A stretch of DNA of 64,000 bases from Lyophyllum atratum (GCA_014905825.1 JACGCN010000009.1:310001-374000), one strand, 5' to 3'. Shown: positions 51,668-64,000, numbered from the stretch's first letter. The notes: generated by a model not told the origin, from the sequence alone. A program made the numbers and translations.

Positions 51668-53357
51668 CTAAAAAGAACCTTCCCAGTCTACCATCGCTGC
51701 CAAAGGGTAAAAACCTGCCACAGTTTCTGCCGTCGTCAGGCATCCGCGAAGATGAAGCTCTTGCAAAACTGCGCCACGCGTTTGACGCTCCTCAAGAAAA
51801 AGCTTTAGCTGCATTGTTGCAGCGTCGTCATCGAGAAGTTCCCATCCCTCAGCTACCAAGCACCGAAGCTTGGGGAGCAGAGCTGGTCGATGGTTTAAGG
51901 ACAGTGCCGCAATCAATTCATTGCTATTCCCGATATGTCGATCAACTCGCAGGTGTTCCAGCCGTCCCAGCCTTCCAAGTATATCCATCCATTCGCATAT
52001 TTGGAGTTGAATATGGTGGATGTGAAGGGACGCTGTATTCTCCAAGGGCAGTGTCAACCAAAGACTGCTTGAAGCTGTGAGAGGCCCCTCTGCTCCTAAA
52101 GGTCGGTTCGGAATGTCCATCGTCACATAAAGGTCGGATATGGACCCTGGTGGACCCTGGTGGACGGAAATAGGTGCCCAGCTGATCCCAGATCCTTAAG
52201 TGAACACTGTCCCATTCGTTGGATACCTCTAGGCAGATAATCGGCGCAATTCGTTTACGGAGGATCTTCCCGAAAGAGGAAATCGGAGAATCGACTCCGA
52301 AGGTGTAAGGGCTTACTCTAACGGAGGCCTTGATGGGGAAGATGATGTTTCTTAGAAGGGCGGAGCAGTTGTTCAAGGTCGTGTGAATGCGTAGTTCGCG
52401 CAGATACGGGAGAATAGCCGGAGATTCTGCGTTTTCGAATAGGTCCAGAGTGTTTTGGAAATCCCAGTCTAAAATGAGGCGTTCCAGAATGCGGAACTTG
52501 TTAAGGATGTGATTAAACCTGCGTAATGATGGAAAGGTGTCAAATGTGGATAATATGGAAAGGCTGGTAAGTGAAGGAAATTCCGGACAATTGTTGGGCA
52601 ACATGCAGCGCTGTAGTGTGAGGGTCTTCAGTTGAGGTGCCTTTGACAGAAATGCGCCAGGAAGCGTTCCGGTGGCCGCATTCTCGAAGCTGATGATACA
52701 CGTCTTGAGACAGGGGGATGCATGGATTTCTCTGAGGACCGTAGTCAGGCTCCCTTCCCAGACCCATGCGTAGCCCTGGAAGTATAATCCGACCTCCTCA
52801 ACCCGTGACATGTGCTTCAGCAACAGCCTGACTCTCCCGAAGTCTGAAGGGTCCTCTAATTTGAACCACATGGTTAACGGTGCCGCACCTGAACGATGTA
52901 GCAGTTCTCTAGCGGATGGATGTGTCAAGAGAACGCTGCTCCATAGGCTGGGACAGGCGAGAGCAGCACGACGCCAGTGTCGGCATACATGGGAGATGCG
53001 GATCCATTTAAAATCGTCGAATACGCCGTCTATCAACTCCTTTCGTTCAGCCTCAGAGAAGAATTCGAAGATGGTGGAAAGAATTTCGGGAGGCAGTCTA
53101 GAGGACAGGCTCAGACTGTTATGGCGTTCATTCCACACTCGTATCGCTGCTTTCAAATTTTTGACTTCGCGCCGGATTCTTGCATAGCCTGTGTCCCTAG
53201 CCTGCTTTCCGCCGAATGAAGAAACAGCAATGTCTGTTTCAGGATAAGTCAAAGGCTCTCGTCGTACTGGTGGCATGCATAATAGATGTCAGAATTTACC
53301 AGAAGAATCTAGCAGATGTGCCGTACCTCGAGCAGCTTCGAGTTCGCTGACATTCAT
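51668..53357 (-). pseudogene. F-box protein gene broken by a 10-bp tandem duplication
   Basis: Paralogue of the F-box gene at 20232-22061. Exon 1 (53357-53327) joins through a 60-nt intron to exon 2 from 53266. The F-box core LSSRLPPEILSTIFEFF and WIRISHVCRHWRRAALACPSLW is intact and LRR-like segments follow. At 52141-52160 the unit TGGACCCTGG occurs twice in tandem; the extra 10 bp shift the frame. Upstream of it the reading matches the paralogue's RPPG block. After it the paralogous block (LTLPLENTASL...W) continues only in another frame, to TGA near 51668. As it stands the frame runs 55 unrelated codons and stops at 51942. It could be a true loss-of-function allele or an assembly error. 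Confidence 0.8.
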
Positions 53358-53762
53358 GTTACCAACCCTCAGAGTTGACTATAGGTTGCGTATACGAGGT
53401 TTCGAAGGGCGTGGTTATGACAGAAAGCACGAGGTCATCGTAAGCCTGGGACTGGCCTTTATTGAAACCGCTGGCCGTGATACTGACTCGGATTATGATA
53501 GTTTGTCACAAGCTTCATCTAATTTTAAGGCCTCATCCCAGTAAACGCGGAACTTATGAAACACACCCGTCTGCATACGTAAATGTATGTTGATATCTTT
53601 GCGTCGCCATGTGCGTGAGTTTGGGGAAGGAATGATCACAGTAGAGAATATCAAAACAGCACCAATGGAGGCACATTACGAAAATCTATGATGAAGACGT
53701 CAGTGATGGAGGACTCCAGTTAAAAATCATACATGAGCGCATTACCTGGCGTTGAAAGCGAT
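53358..53762. other. Intergenic upstream of the broken F-box gene
   Basis: 405 bp; holds the F-box promoter. No gene seen. Confidence 0.45.
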
Positions 53763-54197
53763 TTACAATGGCGGATATGTTCGAGGTACATGGAGAGTCG
53801 CTATCCCATTGACAGGGATCGCCGCGCTCATCACCTTGACTGCAGCTTCAACATTCACACCGGCTTCCGCCGTTACGAGCACACCATGGTGCAATACGTC
53901 TCCTTTCTTTCCACGTTCACAGTCCTGCTCGAGTGTCTCAACCGGACCGATGAAACCCGTAGGGTACAACCAAAAGATGATTCCCCTACGCAGCACGCCA
54001 TCCTTTGCTTTTCCCTGTGAGGTGATGTAACGTCGGATGGAGTCGCCGTTATCGATGTCGGAGATTTCATCGAGACAGTCAGCGGCGAGAATGGATTCGA
54101 TCAGCGTATTGACCGCCGGATTATTCCCAAGAGAGGGCGGCGAGAGGAAGCTGGTAGCTGGAAGACCGTCCAGGGTGGGCGATGATAGTGCTGTCAT
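53763..54197 (-). CDS. Hypothetical single-exon protein
   Basis: 144 residues from ATG 54197 to TAA. Codon use is like the neighbouring real genes (C-rich third positions). The N-terminal third is Ser/Pro-rich, then an acidic patch LAADCLDEISDIDNGDS, a hydrophobic GIIFWLYPTGFIG and a small-residue region with VNVEAAVKVMSAAIPV. No domain, signal peptide or homologue is recognised. A real small gene is likelier than chance, but this rests on codon appearance only. Confidence 0.45.
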   Translation of the reverse strand: MTALSSPTLDGLPATSFLSPPSLGNNPAVNTLIESILAADCLDEISDIDNGDSIRRYITSQGKAKDGVLRRGIIFWLYPTGFIGPVETLEQDCERGKKGDVLHHGVLVTAEAGVNVEAAVKVMSAAIPVNGIATLHVPRTYPPL

Positions 54198-55145
54198 TTA
54201 TGCGTGCCTCCTTAGATATTGAAAGGCGAAGGTTCGAAGGCGTTCAAAGTACAGTCCCTCAAGGACAGAATGATGTTAAATTCCAGGGTATTTGTGGGAT
54301 CAGACATTAGGATAAGTAGTCACCTAGTCACCAGTCGCGCTTCCGAGAGATCTGACTATTAAGCAGGACATCGAGACCATGATGGTGGGGGCATGAGAAG
54401 ACTACTAAACACTGTCAAATACAATCAACTAAGTCACGGTGATGGGATAGTAGCTCATGCTCATTCCAATCCGACGCGACATGAATTCTTCCCGGTATCA
54501 ACTGCTCGCACTCTCCCGCCCGCGGCCCTCTCTTCCAAAGTTCCATTAATCTGGCGAGTTCGGGTGACCATCTTGATTTGAAGATTTCTTCTGAATTTGG
54601 CACCTCGCGATGGCGATCGTCACAACAACTCTGAACTGTCAGACTACCAGTTATCCTCTTCATCACAGGCATCCAGCGGTCTTTGACAGATACCCATACA
54701 TCCTTGCTTTTATTTCCTTTAGCCACGGGACCTCGAAAATCCGAATATCGAAAGCTCAAGCTGGAGCTCATCAGTTCGAAGCGTTGGAGAGCCATGTGTC
54801 CCATGCCCTTGGCACGTCTTGGCACCTTCCTCGACGACCGTGGTGGTCGTCGGCAAGTGAACCACGTCAGATATGGAGCAACGGTGCAACTTCATGCGGT
54901 ATCCTTAAATGATATACATATACGAGAACCTCGCCTCACTCCAACGTCTCACTCCAACGTCTCTTTTCCTCCAGGGCTGGTTCTAGTTCATCTTCCTGTT
55001 CCCCTTTCCTCTTGTCTTTCTTTCCCCAGCTAGCTGGTTTCAAATTCAAGGTCGCAAGCACGTCTTCAAGCTCAAGTTCAAGTTCAATTTCGCCGGCCCA
55101 TCGTCAATCTTCATATTCCATTTCGACCTCAAAGCCTAGACGACC
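54198..55145. other. Intergenic; promoter of the secreted hydrolase-like gene
   Basis: About 950 bp. A 136-codon minus-strand frame (54415-54825) is open but has no family resemblance, so I do not call it. The last 100 bp are pyrimidine-rich and lead to the ATG at 55146. Confidence 0.4.
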
Positions 55146-56851
55146 ATGTTCTCCCGCTTCACCCACCTTTCTCTCCTTGTCTCCGTCCTCTCTAGCGTCT
55201 GCTTGACCTCAGCCGCGCCTCTTGAGGCTCGACAACGTACGCGCAAGACCGCAAATACTGGGGCTAAAGCTGCAACGGCTAAGGCCACGGACGGAAGCAC
55301 CATTATTGACAAGCAGGTCGTAATCAAGTGAGTTCTTGGATGTGCCTTTTGCCTTGGGTCCGAACTGACTAAGTCTATCATCAGTGGCTTGACGATGCGC
55401 TTCAAGGTGTCGGCACCAGCTGCGGAGTTGATTGGCGCGAACGGCGCTGCTGCTGCTGCAACGGGCAATCTGGGAATCAATGTGCGCTAGGGAAATTTAT
55501 GACCGCACTTGGGGCTTGAACGACCTTTCGCTGTTTGATAGGTCCTGTTCCACGGCGACGGCGGGCAATCGTTCTTCGACTTCCCAGTGCGTCATCGCTT
55601 CCTCGTGTCCCGAGAGTCGAATTGCATATTGACTTCTGGATTCACAGAATCAAGGCGTTAACAACGGCCTCATGGGCGTTGCCTTGCTTTCTCCTGACCC
55701 GCAACTGCGCTGGGGTGGCTCCGACCCCAAAGATGCTACTGGTCTGGTCCGGTACGCATATCCGTGTCTAACGTCATATTTCATCCCGCTGACACAGGTA
55801 CTTACTCCAGCCCAGACGGCGCGGCGCACAGCGCAGCAGTGAACGAACTTCTCACCACCGTAAGCTGATACCCATCATCGACAGTCATGTTGGGTATTGA
55901 CAGAACCACCTTCGGGGTCCAGGAATTGCCGAAAGTCGTCAACTTCGATGCGACGAAGATTTTCATGGAGGGTGTCAGTGGCGGCTCGCTTTTGCTGAGT
56001 GGTAAGCGTTAGATCTTCTTGTAACGGAAGTAAATGATGAACTTAAAACGTGGAATAGGCTTCATGCTGCCAGCCTTTGGCGCATCGCTTGGTGTCCCCG
56101 GCGCTGTTCTGGGCTGTGGTGGACTTGCACCGTACGTCTTACCTCCAATTTCCTTTCTTCCGACGGAGGTTGCTGATAAATAACTTATTTCTGTCGATAG
56201 AGAAGTCCCCGTCCAAGGCGATCTATCCAACCTCCGGCTGCACTGGCAGAGCACTGTAAATGAACTGCCAGATCTTCAGACATCGATGTTCGTCAAGCAT
56301 TCCTTATATTAACCATGCATGTGCCCAGGAAGTCTGACCCGCGTTCCGGCATCCTATGCAGACCCCAGGCCATTGCCGCGTACGAAAAGCTAGCCGCAGA
56401 CGCGGGGCTGACCGATGCGCAGATCAGCCAGCTACAGACGGCTGATGCATCGCCCAACGGCGGCCACTGGTGTGTTATCCCCTTCGCTCTCCCCTGGGCC
56501 CGTGCTGATTGATGATTATACAGCGAGTTCGACCAGAAGGACTTCGTCTCTGGTGTCCAGCTGTTGAGCGATAACTACGGTGACATCATTAGTGGGAACG
56601 CGGCGCTCAATGGGGTCACTGTCACTAATGTGAGTTATTTGTTTCTGATCTCATGTTTGCGTGTGCTGATGATGCTGAATTGGGATGGACAGGGCGTTGT
56701 TGGTAACGAGCAACTGTTTGGTGCTGCTGGTGCAGGTACTGGTGCCACTAAAGCTAAGACCGGGGCGACCGGTGCAAAGACTGCTGCGAAGACTGCTGCG
56801 ACGAAGAAAAAGGCGGCTGCTGCGGCCTTACTTCGCGGAGGTCGGAGGTGA
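55146..56851 (+). CDS. Secreted alpha/beta-hydrolase-like protein (often mislabelled cyclin-like F-box)
   Basis: Belongs to a basidiomycete family of secreted proteins with hydrolase motifs and no proven substrate. Eleven exons: 55146-55327, 55385-55481, 55542-55586, 55648-55741, 55798-55859, 55923-56001, 56059-56131, 56201-56287, 56362-56469, 56524-56629, 56693-56851; 363 residues. A signal peptide (SLLVSVLSSVCLTSA) is followed by LEARQR, a possible Kex2-like site. VLFHGDGGQSFFDFPNQ looks like an oxyanion loop and GVSGGSLLLSG like a nucleophile elbow with Ser. NGGHCEFD could provide the catalytic His. The tail is Ala/Lys/Thr-rich and ends AALLRGGRR. Intron 4 needs an unusual GTCTGG donor. 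Nothing resembling an F-box or cyclin is present. Confidence 0.8.
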
Positions 56852-57953
56852 TCTCGCTCGTTTGGGTTTTTCGTGGTGCGTCTCTCGGGGTCCGGCTTCC
56901 GGGGCTGTGGTGTATCGGGAGTACGACTGCGCGCAGTATTGTCGTGAGTCTGGTCGTGTAAATGGATTTGGCGTATTTGGAGTCGGGACGATGTATGATA
57001 TTGATCTCATTTCTTGAATCTTTGATCGTTAGACGGGGAAATGTTGCCGTCAGTGCGGTGTTGAGTGACAGATGAGGACGTTTTGGACCATGATTTGTAT
57101 GTAGGTTTGGGTGAATTGTTTGCCTTTGAGGGTCTTTATTTTCTTTGTTGCGTTTAGTGAATGTTCTTCCTACTTTTCAATTTCAGGTAAACGGAGGTTT
57201 CCGCTGACAAGAACGTGGCGAGAGCGTGGCCTCCGCTCGGAGCTCTTGATCAAGGTTTTTGACACTCGCCAAGTGCCTTGGTTCGACATGTAAAATGTCC
57301 TTGGCACACTTCCAGCCACCAACGCCTCAATCGGCGAACACCATTGAATGTCCCAGAATGCAGCAGTCTCAGAAGTACTGTCCCTGTGATTCTGTGCAGC
57401 TCTCTCTTGGTCAAGCCGTTTAGGTTCCAAGATCACGCCAAGCCGAGCTCAGGGTCCGCCACCAGCCGCCACCGCGATCTTGATTCGTGACAATCCCAAT
57501 TTGTCATGTTTGCCCTTATAAATTGACATTACGTATACGGTTCCAGAGGGTTGAAATTTTGAAAGGAAGCAGCTGGTGGTCGAGGTGAACGTGTGTGCAG
57601 CACGGCATGCAAGAAACTATAGTCGTATCTGAGCGCTGTCGGTGAAATGGATAATACGGAATCAGTGGATATGTCAGAGCCATCAGAAGTGGGCTGAAGT
57701 GTCCGGGGTCCCACGCTTGTGTCTGTGCAAAGTAATGCTTGTGAAGTTGTAAACGCTACCAGCGTCCACCACCAAGCCGCAGCTGCCAGCGGTCTCTGCC
57801 CCGTGCTCATCGAGCCTCCTTTCCTTCTTTTACGACTCTCCCCCCCTCTGCCGTGCTGGTTCTCGGTATCAAAAAGCTCCACTGGCAGCTCTGACGGGTT
57901 CTGGCCCGAAAACGACGTCCCCAGCACCTATCTTTCAGTAACATACATAGCCC
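56852..57953. other. Intergenic; promoter of the flippase gene
   Basis: About 1.1 kb without a supportable gene; minus-strand frames here (57170-57436, 57529-57927) show no domain or splice structure. Confidence 0.5.
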
Positions 57954-60900
57954 ATGTCCTTCCTGCGGCGAAACCACGTACCGCCCGAAGACCTCACTGA
58001 CGAGGAGAACGATGAAACGATCGACCCAGAGCTGCGCCTGCGCACGGTACGCACGGCGGCGTCGGCCATCGCAGAATCTATAAAGTCGGAACAGCGCGCA
58101 GAGAGGAGGAAGAGTGTGCGGACAGGCTCCAGGTTCTTTCGCAGGAATACACACCCGAAGCGGCCGGAATCTGTGACGACGACGGATGCTGCTCCGACGA
58201 AGGAGGTGCCTGGCGTGCGGCGGAACGTGTATGTCAACTATCCGCTGTCGGCAATGGAGGTCGATCAGGATGGCGAGCCGCAAGTGCGTTATGTGAGGAA
58301 TAAAGTACGGACAACTAGTGAGTTGTAACCATTTTTATGGTAGTAGCGGTCGTGCTAATTGGTTTCTTCAAAGAATATACAATCATCACATTCCTTCCAA
58401 AGAACATGTACGAACAATTCCGACGGTACGTGATTATCCAACATTTTCGTCAACTACGTATCGTGAAGGGCTCATTTGTGTCCACAGAGTCGCCAATCTT
58501 TTCTTCCTGACCTTGGTCGTCTTACAAGGTGAGTTTATCGCTCAGCAAGAAATAACTTCCCCATAACGCTATTTCAGTCTTTCCCGTTTTTGGCGCTGCT
58601 TCTGGATCAATAGCCGTTCTTCCGCTAGCCTTCATCTTAACGGTCACTGCCATCAAAGACGGCGTAGAAGATTACAGACGTGGCACCCTCGACGAAGAAG
58701 TCAATACCTCCGCTGTTACCAAGTTTGCAGGAGGCTGGCGAAATGTGAATCAACCGACCGATCCCAGGTCCTGGTTCGAAAGACTGTTTGGTCTCAATGC
58801 GCCTGGGAAGGTCACGAAAGGTGTGCGGAAGCTCAGAGATCGGGAGGCTGGGGTAGCGGGAGAAGGGATCCAGGTGATGCTCAACAAAGTAGGGGAATCG
58901 CAAACGAGCTTCCACACGGCACCGGATGAGATCAGCCTCGACTTTCCGCGTCGTGGGGCTGGTGGGAGGATGCTAGAGGACATTCAGAGCATCGACTCCC
59001 ATAGTTACCCTCCGCAATCAATAGCGGACGCGTCGAAAACTTCACTTTCGGAATCTTCAACGACGTTGGTCAAGAACTCGTCGGACCAGTTTGGCTCGCT
59101 ATCGCAATACCAGCAGTCCATACACTCCCAGTCGACGATCGGTGTGATTGATTGGCGGAAGCGCATAGGCGGTTCTGCCGGATGGGAGAGGACACTGTGG
59201 AAGAAGCTCGAGGTTGGCGATATTGTTCTTCTGCGGGACAATGAACAGGTGCCGGCGGATATCGTCGTTCTTTCGACGTCGGATGCGGATAATATGTGCT
59301 ATCTCGAGACGAAAAATCTGGATGGCGAGACGAATCTCAAGCCGAGGAAAGCGGTCAAGGCCACCTCAGCCATCTCATCTGAGGAAGACATCGAGCGGTC
59401 AGCCTTCTATCTCGATTCGGAACCGCCTCACCAGAACCTCTATCTCTATCACGGAGTGCTACGGTACAAGGATCCGGCCTCGGGAGAGGTGAAGCAGGAG
59501 CCAGTGACCATCAACGAGCTGCTCCTGCGTGGATGCGCTATCAGGAATACTAACTGGATTATTGGACTGGTGGTCTTCACTGGCGCGGACACGAAGATCA
59601 TGCTGAACGGCGGTGACACACCTTCCAAGCGGAGTAAAATCGAGAAGGAGACCAACTTTAACGTCTTGGTTAACTTTGGCGTGCTCACGCTGATGTGCTT
59701 GATCGCGGCAATATTCAGTGGGTTGGAGGACGCGAGGACGGGCACGAGCGCGACAATTTTTGAGGCAGGATCTGACCCCACGTCGTCTTACATCGTGAAC
59801 GCGATCATCACCTTCGTGTAAGTGCTTTCAAGCACATTTTGAGTGTAGCTGAATATCGGGTCAACAGGTCGTGCCTTATAGCCTTCCAAAACATCGTCCC
59901 CATCTCCCTCTACATCTCCATCGAAATCGTCAAGACCATCCAAGCCTACTTCATCTCCCAGGACATAGAGATGTACTACCAGCCCTACGATACGCCTTGC
60001 GTCCCCAAAACCTGGAACATCTCTGACGACCTCGGCCAAATCGAATACGTCTTCTCTGACAAGACCGGTACCCTCACCCAAAACATCATGGAGTTCCAGA
60101 AATGCTCAGTCAATGGCATTTCCTACGGCGAGGGCGTCACAGAGGCACAGCGCGGTGCTGCAACACGGGAGGGCAAAGCCGATACGCTCGACCCGCAGGA
60201 GCTGAACGAGAAGCTGGCGACACTCAAACACCAGATGCTCACCACCATGGAACGCGCATTCAAAAACCGGTACCTGCAGTCAGACAAGATGACGCTTGTG
60301 TCGCCACAGCTCGCGGAGGACCTCACGAACCGCAGCGGCCCGCAGCGCGCACACCTCGTCGCCTTCTTCCGCGCTCTTGCCCTATGCCACAGTGTCCTTG
60401 CCGATCGACCTGACCCGCAGGGCGAGCCACATCATCTGGACTACAAGGCAGAGTCGCCGGACGAGGCGGCGCTGGTGGCTGCGGCGCGGGATGCAGGGTT
60501 CCCGTTCATTGGGAAGACGAAGGACGGGGTCGAGATTGAGGTGATGGGGCAGCGGGAGCGGTGGTCTCTGCTGAAGGTGCTCGAATTCAACAGCACGAGG
60601 AAGCGCATGAGCGTGATGATGCGGGGGCCTGATGGGCGGCTGGTGTTGTACTGCAAGGGCGCGGATAGTGTCATTTATGCGAGGCTGGCGAAGGACCATG
60701 ATCCGGTGCTGAAGGAGCAGACGAGCAGGGATATGGAGATGTTTGCGAATAATGGGCTGAGGACGCTGTGTATTGCGTATCGGTTCTTGGAGGAGGATGA
60801 GTATCTGACGTGGTCGAGGAAGTATGATGATGCGACGAATGCGATTGAGGGGCGGGATGAGGAGGTTGATAAGGCGAATGAGTTGATTGAGCATTCGTTG

Positions 60901-63551
60901 GTGATTTTGGGGGCGACGGCGTTGGAGGATAAATTGCAGGAGGGTGTACCGGAGGCCATTGAGATGCTGCACCGTGCTGGTATCAAGCTTTGGATCCTCA
61001 CAGGTGAGTCTCCGATTCCTGAATCTTTGAGTTTGCAGGCTAATACGTTCTTAGGTGACAAACTGCAAACCGCCATCGAAATCGGATTCAGTTGCAATCT
61101 CCTTAAAAGTAACATGGATCTTATGATTCTCTCCGCCGATTCAATGGAGCAGACACGGGCACAAATCGAAGGCGGTCTGAATAAGATCGCTTCGATTCTA
61201 GGTCCGCCCTCCTGGGACCAGCGGAAACGCGGCTTCGTCCCTGGTGCTCAAGCGTCCTTTGCTGTGGTCATTGATGGCGATACACTTCGACATGCTCTAT
61301 CCCCCGAACTAAAGGAACTGTTCCTCAACCTTGGTACCCAGTGCGAAACCGTCGTCTGCTGCCGTGTCTCACCTGCACAGAAGGCTTTGACTGTTAAACT
61401 CGTATGTCGTGCCTTACTCCCGCACCACTGATGTTGATCGATCGTTGCACAGGTCAAGGAGGGCCGAAACGCTATGACGCTGTCGATCGGAGACGGCGCC
61501 AACGATGTGGCGATGATCCAAGAGGCCAACATTGGCTGCGGACTGTTCGGACTTGAGGGCTCCCAAGCTGCCATGTCGGCGGATTACGCCTTTGGCCAGT
61601 TCCGATTCATAACCAAACTTCTCCTTGTACACGGACGCTGGTCGTACCAGCGGGTCGCGGATATGCATAGTAATTTCTTCTACAAGGTTAATCTATTTTC
61701 CAGCTCTCCGTCATTCTCTTACTCACGACCTGACACTTTACAGAACGTCATATGGACCTTTGCCATGTTCTGGTATCTACCCTTCAACAGGTTCGTACTC
61801 CCTTCTTTGGCTTGATGTGACAAACGATGACACGTCTTCTTTAGCTTTGATGCAACCTACTTGTATCAATACACATTCATCCTACTGTATAACCTTGTAT
61901 TTACCTCTCTGCCCGTCATTGTTCTCGGAGGTGGGTCCCGAAGCCATCTGACCCGTCGATCCAACCTGACTGACGTGTGTGTGTTCCCAGCCTTCGACCA
62001 AGACATCAATGCCAAGGCAGCTCTCGCCTTCCCCCAACTCTACATCCGTGGCATCCGCGGTCTCGAATACACTCGTGCCAAATTCTGGCTGTACATGTCA
62101 GATGGTTTATACCAGTCAGCGGTCATATTCTTTTTCCCTTATCTCGTGTGGACCCTGGGCTCGCCCGTGTCATGGAATGGAAGAGGCATTGATTCTCTTT
62201 CGGATTTTGGAACTACGGTCGCTGTCTCGGCGATTTTCGCAGCTAATTCCTATGTGGGGCTTAACACGAACTAGTACGTGAAGTGTTCTCTTTTTGGAAG
62301 CGAAGCTGACGCCTGTGTTTTCGTTGTAGTTGGACAGTGATAACGTGGATCGTGGTCTTTGGGTCGACGATTGTTATGATGCTGTGGATTGTTGTCTATT
62401 CGTTCTTCCTGACAAGCGATTTCGTCGACGAGGTCATGATTCTGTTCGGCGGCGTCATTTTTTGGGCCACTGTCTTACTTTCTGCGGCCGTCGCGCTTGG
62501 TATGTGGCTTTAAGCTCCGAAAAAGTCTTTTGTTAACAAAAGTGTAGCTCCAAGGTTCATCGTCAAGTTCTTTACTACGGTATACACACCTCTCGACAAG
62601 GATATCGTGAGAGAGATGTGGGTGAATGGCGATCTCAAGGACCAGCTTGGCATCAACCACCGCAAGGCGAAGAAAACACCGAGAGGCAACCATCGTACCC
62701 TGGAAGCTGCGCCTATGTTCCAAGGACAGCACAACCGGTCACTTTCCGAGTTTTCCAACGTCCACGACCAATATGAACCCACCATGACCTCCAGCCCCGG
62801 TATGAACGACACAACGCGCCAGACATACTTGGATACTACTCCACCCATGAGCCAGGCGGCGGATCTTCCAATACCAGGCGCCCAATATGTTCATGTGAAA
62901 AGTCGCATGGATCAGGAACCACATCTGTCTCCACAACCCGCGGGGAGCCGTTTCGACATCAACCCGTCGCCTCAGCCCTCCTACTATTCCGTCTCTGAAC
63001 TCCCTCCGCAATCACCGCTACCCTCCCCCAAGTATAAATACCCCTCTGGCGAAATAACCAGCACACCCCCAAGTCGGCGGACGAGTGTCGCCACTACCCG
63101 AGCGTCAGGGCGGGGACAACCTCATGTACCAATGCCTCGATCACCTTCGTCACCCCCTCCTCCCTCACGATCACCACATAACCTACAAGTCCCTGGATCC
63201 GCGCCACCACCTGGGGCTTTCGAGATGCAGATGCGCGTCCAAAGTCCGCCGAACGACCATGAGTCACAACTCAGCTACGGACATGGTCATGGCTACGAGC
63301 GGTCAGGAAGCTCGACAACGTCCTACAACACAGCTGTGGACGAGTTCTGGACCGCCGACAACGATTCTGGGAGCACTTATGATCATGGGCGAGCCGGGCA
63401 GCGGTCGGCGGGGCTTCCCCATGATGCACGTCACCATCAACCTCCAGTGGGCGTGCCTTCTGAGGATGATGATCGCATGACGATAGGAGGCGATGACAGG
63501 CGACATCAGCACACGCCTGCACCGTCTTGGGAGGGGCCAATTGTCATGTAG
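57954..63551 (+). CDS. P4-type ATPase, phospholipid flippase (Dnf-like)
   Basis: Moves phospholipids from the outer to the cytosolic leaflet of plasma and Golgi/endosomal membranes, normally with a Cdc50/Lem3 subunit. Twelve exons: 57954-58317, 58374-58425, 58488-58528, 58578-59817, 59868-61003, 61055-61401, 61453-61686, 61744-61790, 61845-61930, 61991-62273, 62330-62499, 62548-63551; 1,667 residues. Motifs in order: RRVANLFFL in TM1, actuator loop DGETNLK, FSDKTGTLTQN with phosphorylated Asp at about residue 630, ESPDEAALV and KGADSVIYARL in the nucleotide-binding domain, GDKLQTAIEIG, GDGANDVAMIQEA, then the last six helices. Long insertions near residues 230-360 (Ser-rich) fit the Dnf1/Dnf2 branch. 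The C-terminal 300 residues are Pro/Ser-rich and disordered. TM4 carries FQNIVPISLYISIE, typical of flippases. Confidence 0.95.
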
Positions 63552-63719
63552 CCTCGGCCGAGGCTTAGGCTTGCTGTCGCCAGTGTTTCCCTCGTGTTTT
63601 CGTATCGCTTCCGTCTCTCTCCGTCTCATTATTTTATTAGTGCATCTGTGTCTGGACCATTTACATTCTTCTCACTTATTTGTTTTTAGGCCTGCGCATT
63701 GTGACCTCTGGCTTAGCTA
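63552..63719. other. Short intergenic between convergent genes
   Basis: Probable 3' UTR of the flippase gene; T-rich, no gene. Confidence 0.5.
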
Positions 63720-64000
63720 TTATATCAGAATACCATGCATGATGTCTCGGAAATGAGTTGACAAGTTCAATGAACTCTTCTCCGTCCCCGCATGTTCGTC
63801 CAAGACGATCCCAAGCAGAGATGTCCGGCTATGCGTGGCCGAATCCCGGAGGATGAACTTGACCAAAAACTGCACTAGATTGGCCAAAAGAAGAAATTGG
63901 GACGAAACGCTCAACACAATATGTCTAGTCTTTGCTCTTCTCTGCCTGCCATGCTCGTCAGCAGCATCACCACGGATCTGATGTGAGCAGACGTCCAATG
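63720..64000 (-). CDS. C-terminal end of an unidentified minus-strand gene (partial)
   Basis: The minus strand is open from the right edge to TAA at 63720 (about 92 codons). The stretch FLLLANLVQFLVKFILRDS then SLLGIVLDEHAGTEKS reads like an amphipathic helical C-terminus with gene-like codon use. Start and domain lie outside the window, and any introns cannot be judged. No function is assigned. Confidence 0.4.
   Translation of the reverse strand, partial: LDVCSHQIRGDAADEHGRQRRAKTRHIVLSVSSQFLLLANLVQFLVKFILRDSATHSRTSLLGIVLDEHAGTEKSSLNLSTHFRDIMHGILI

Noticed and set aside
54415..54825. 136-codon minus-strand frame as a gene
   Set aside because: Open but without recognisable domain, promoter or link to the frame at 53763-54197; kept only as a note.
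55146..56851. F-box/cyclin annotation for the secreted protein
   Set aside because: Relatives often carry that name, but the sequence has a signal peptide and hydrolase-like GDGG and GVSGGS motifs, with no F-box or cyclin fold.
1..64000. CRISPR arrays, bacterial operons, prophage
   Set aside because: No regularly spaced identical repeats or bacterial gene organisation; the DNA is clearly eukaryotic with spliceosomal introns.

Overview
The window is nuclear DNA of a basidiomycete, most likely an Agaricomycete. Coding genes are cut by many 48-65 nt GT-AG introns, some leaving coding exons of 5, 8 and 15 nt. Protein families include basidiomycete-typical F-box/LRR proteins, a DUF6534 membrane protein, an HGDLK-type TKL kinase and a Ser-rich protein with an RRTLGE motif. 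A U2 snRNA gene and two fungal LTR retrotransposons are also present. Exon models below were read by eye from splice sites and frame continuity. For most multi-exon genes the summed exon length is a multiple of three.

Layout, left to right. 1-3216: 3' part of an eisosome Pil1/LSP1-like gene with a very long disordered tail. 3217-7236: gene-free, holding a 698-bp element with 58-bp inverted repeats. 7237-9884: amino acid permease. 11975-13471 (minus): HXXXD acyltransferase. 13890-15784: DUF6534 protein. 16366-17185: Lys/Pro/Ala chromatin-like protein. 17906-22061: two divergent F-box genes. 22606-24527 (minus): protein kinase.

25211-31434 is a complete Ty3/gypsy chromovirus (minus, AACAA target duplication, LTRs identical by eye). 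Its gag and pol overlap through what looks like a textbook -1 frameshift signal. 32170-32807 is a hAT-like MITE with an 8-bp target duplication. 34522-39190 is a complete Ty1/copia element (minus, GCACC duplication).

41712-45350 (minus): Ser-rich protein and ABHD12-like hydrolase. 46448-46637 (minus): U2 snRNA. 47721-49309: mitochondrial dicarboxylate-type carrier. 50604-51195: secreted two-LysM protein. 51668-53357 (minus): F-box gene broken by a 10-bp tandem duplication. 55146-56851: secreted hydrolase-like protein. 57954-63551: P4-ATPase flippase. 63720-64000 (minus): end of another gene.

The host genes do not form an obvious pathway or cluster. Several act at membranes or the cell surface (eisosome, permease, flippase, LysM, ABHD12-like). 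The transposon-rich middle (about 24.5-41 kb) also holds a duplicated promoter/leader carrying the same 5-nt first coding exon in front of two unrelated reading frames.
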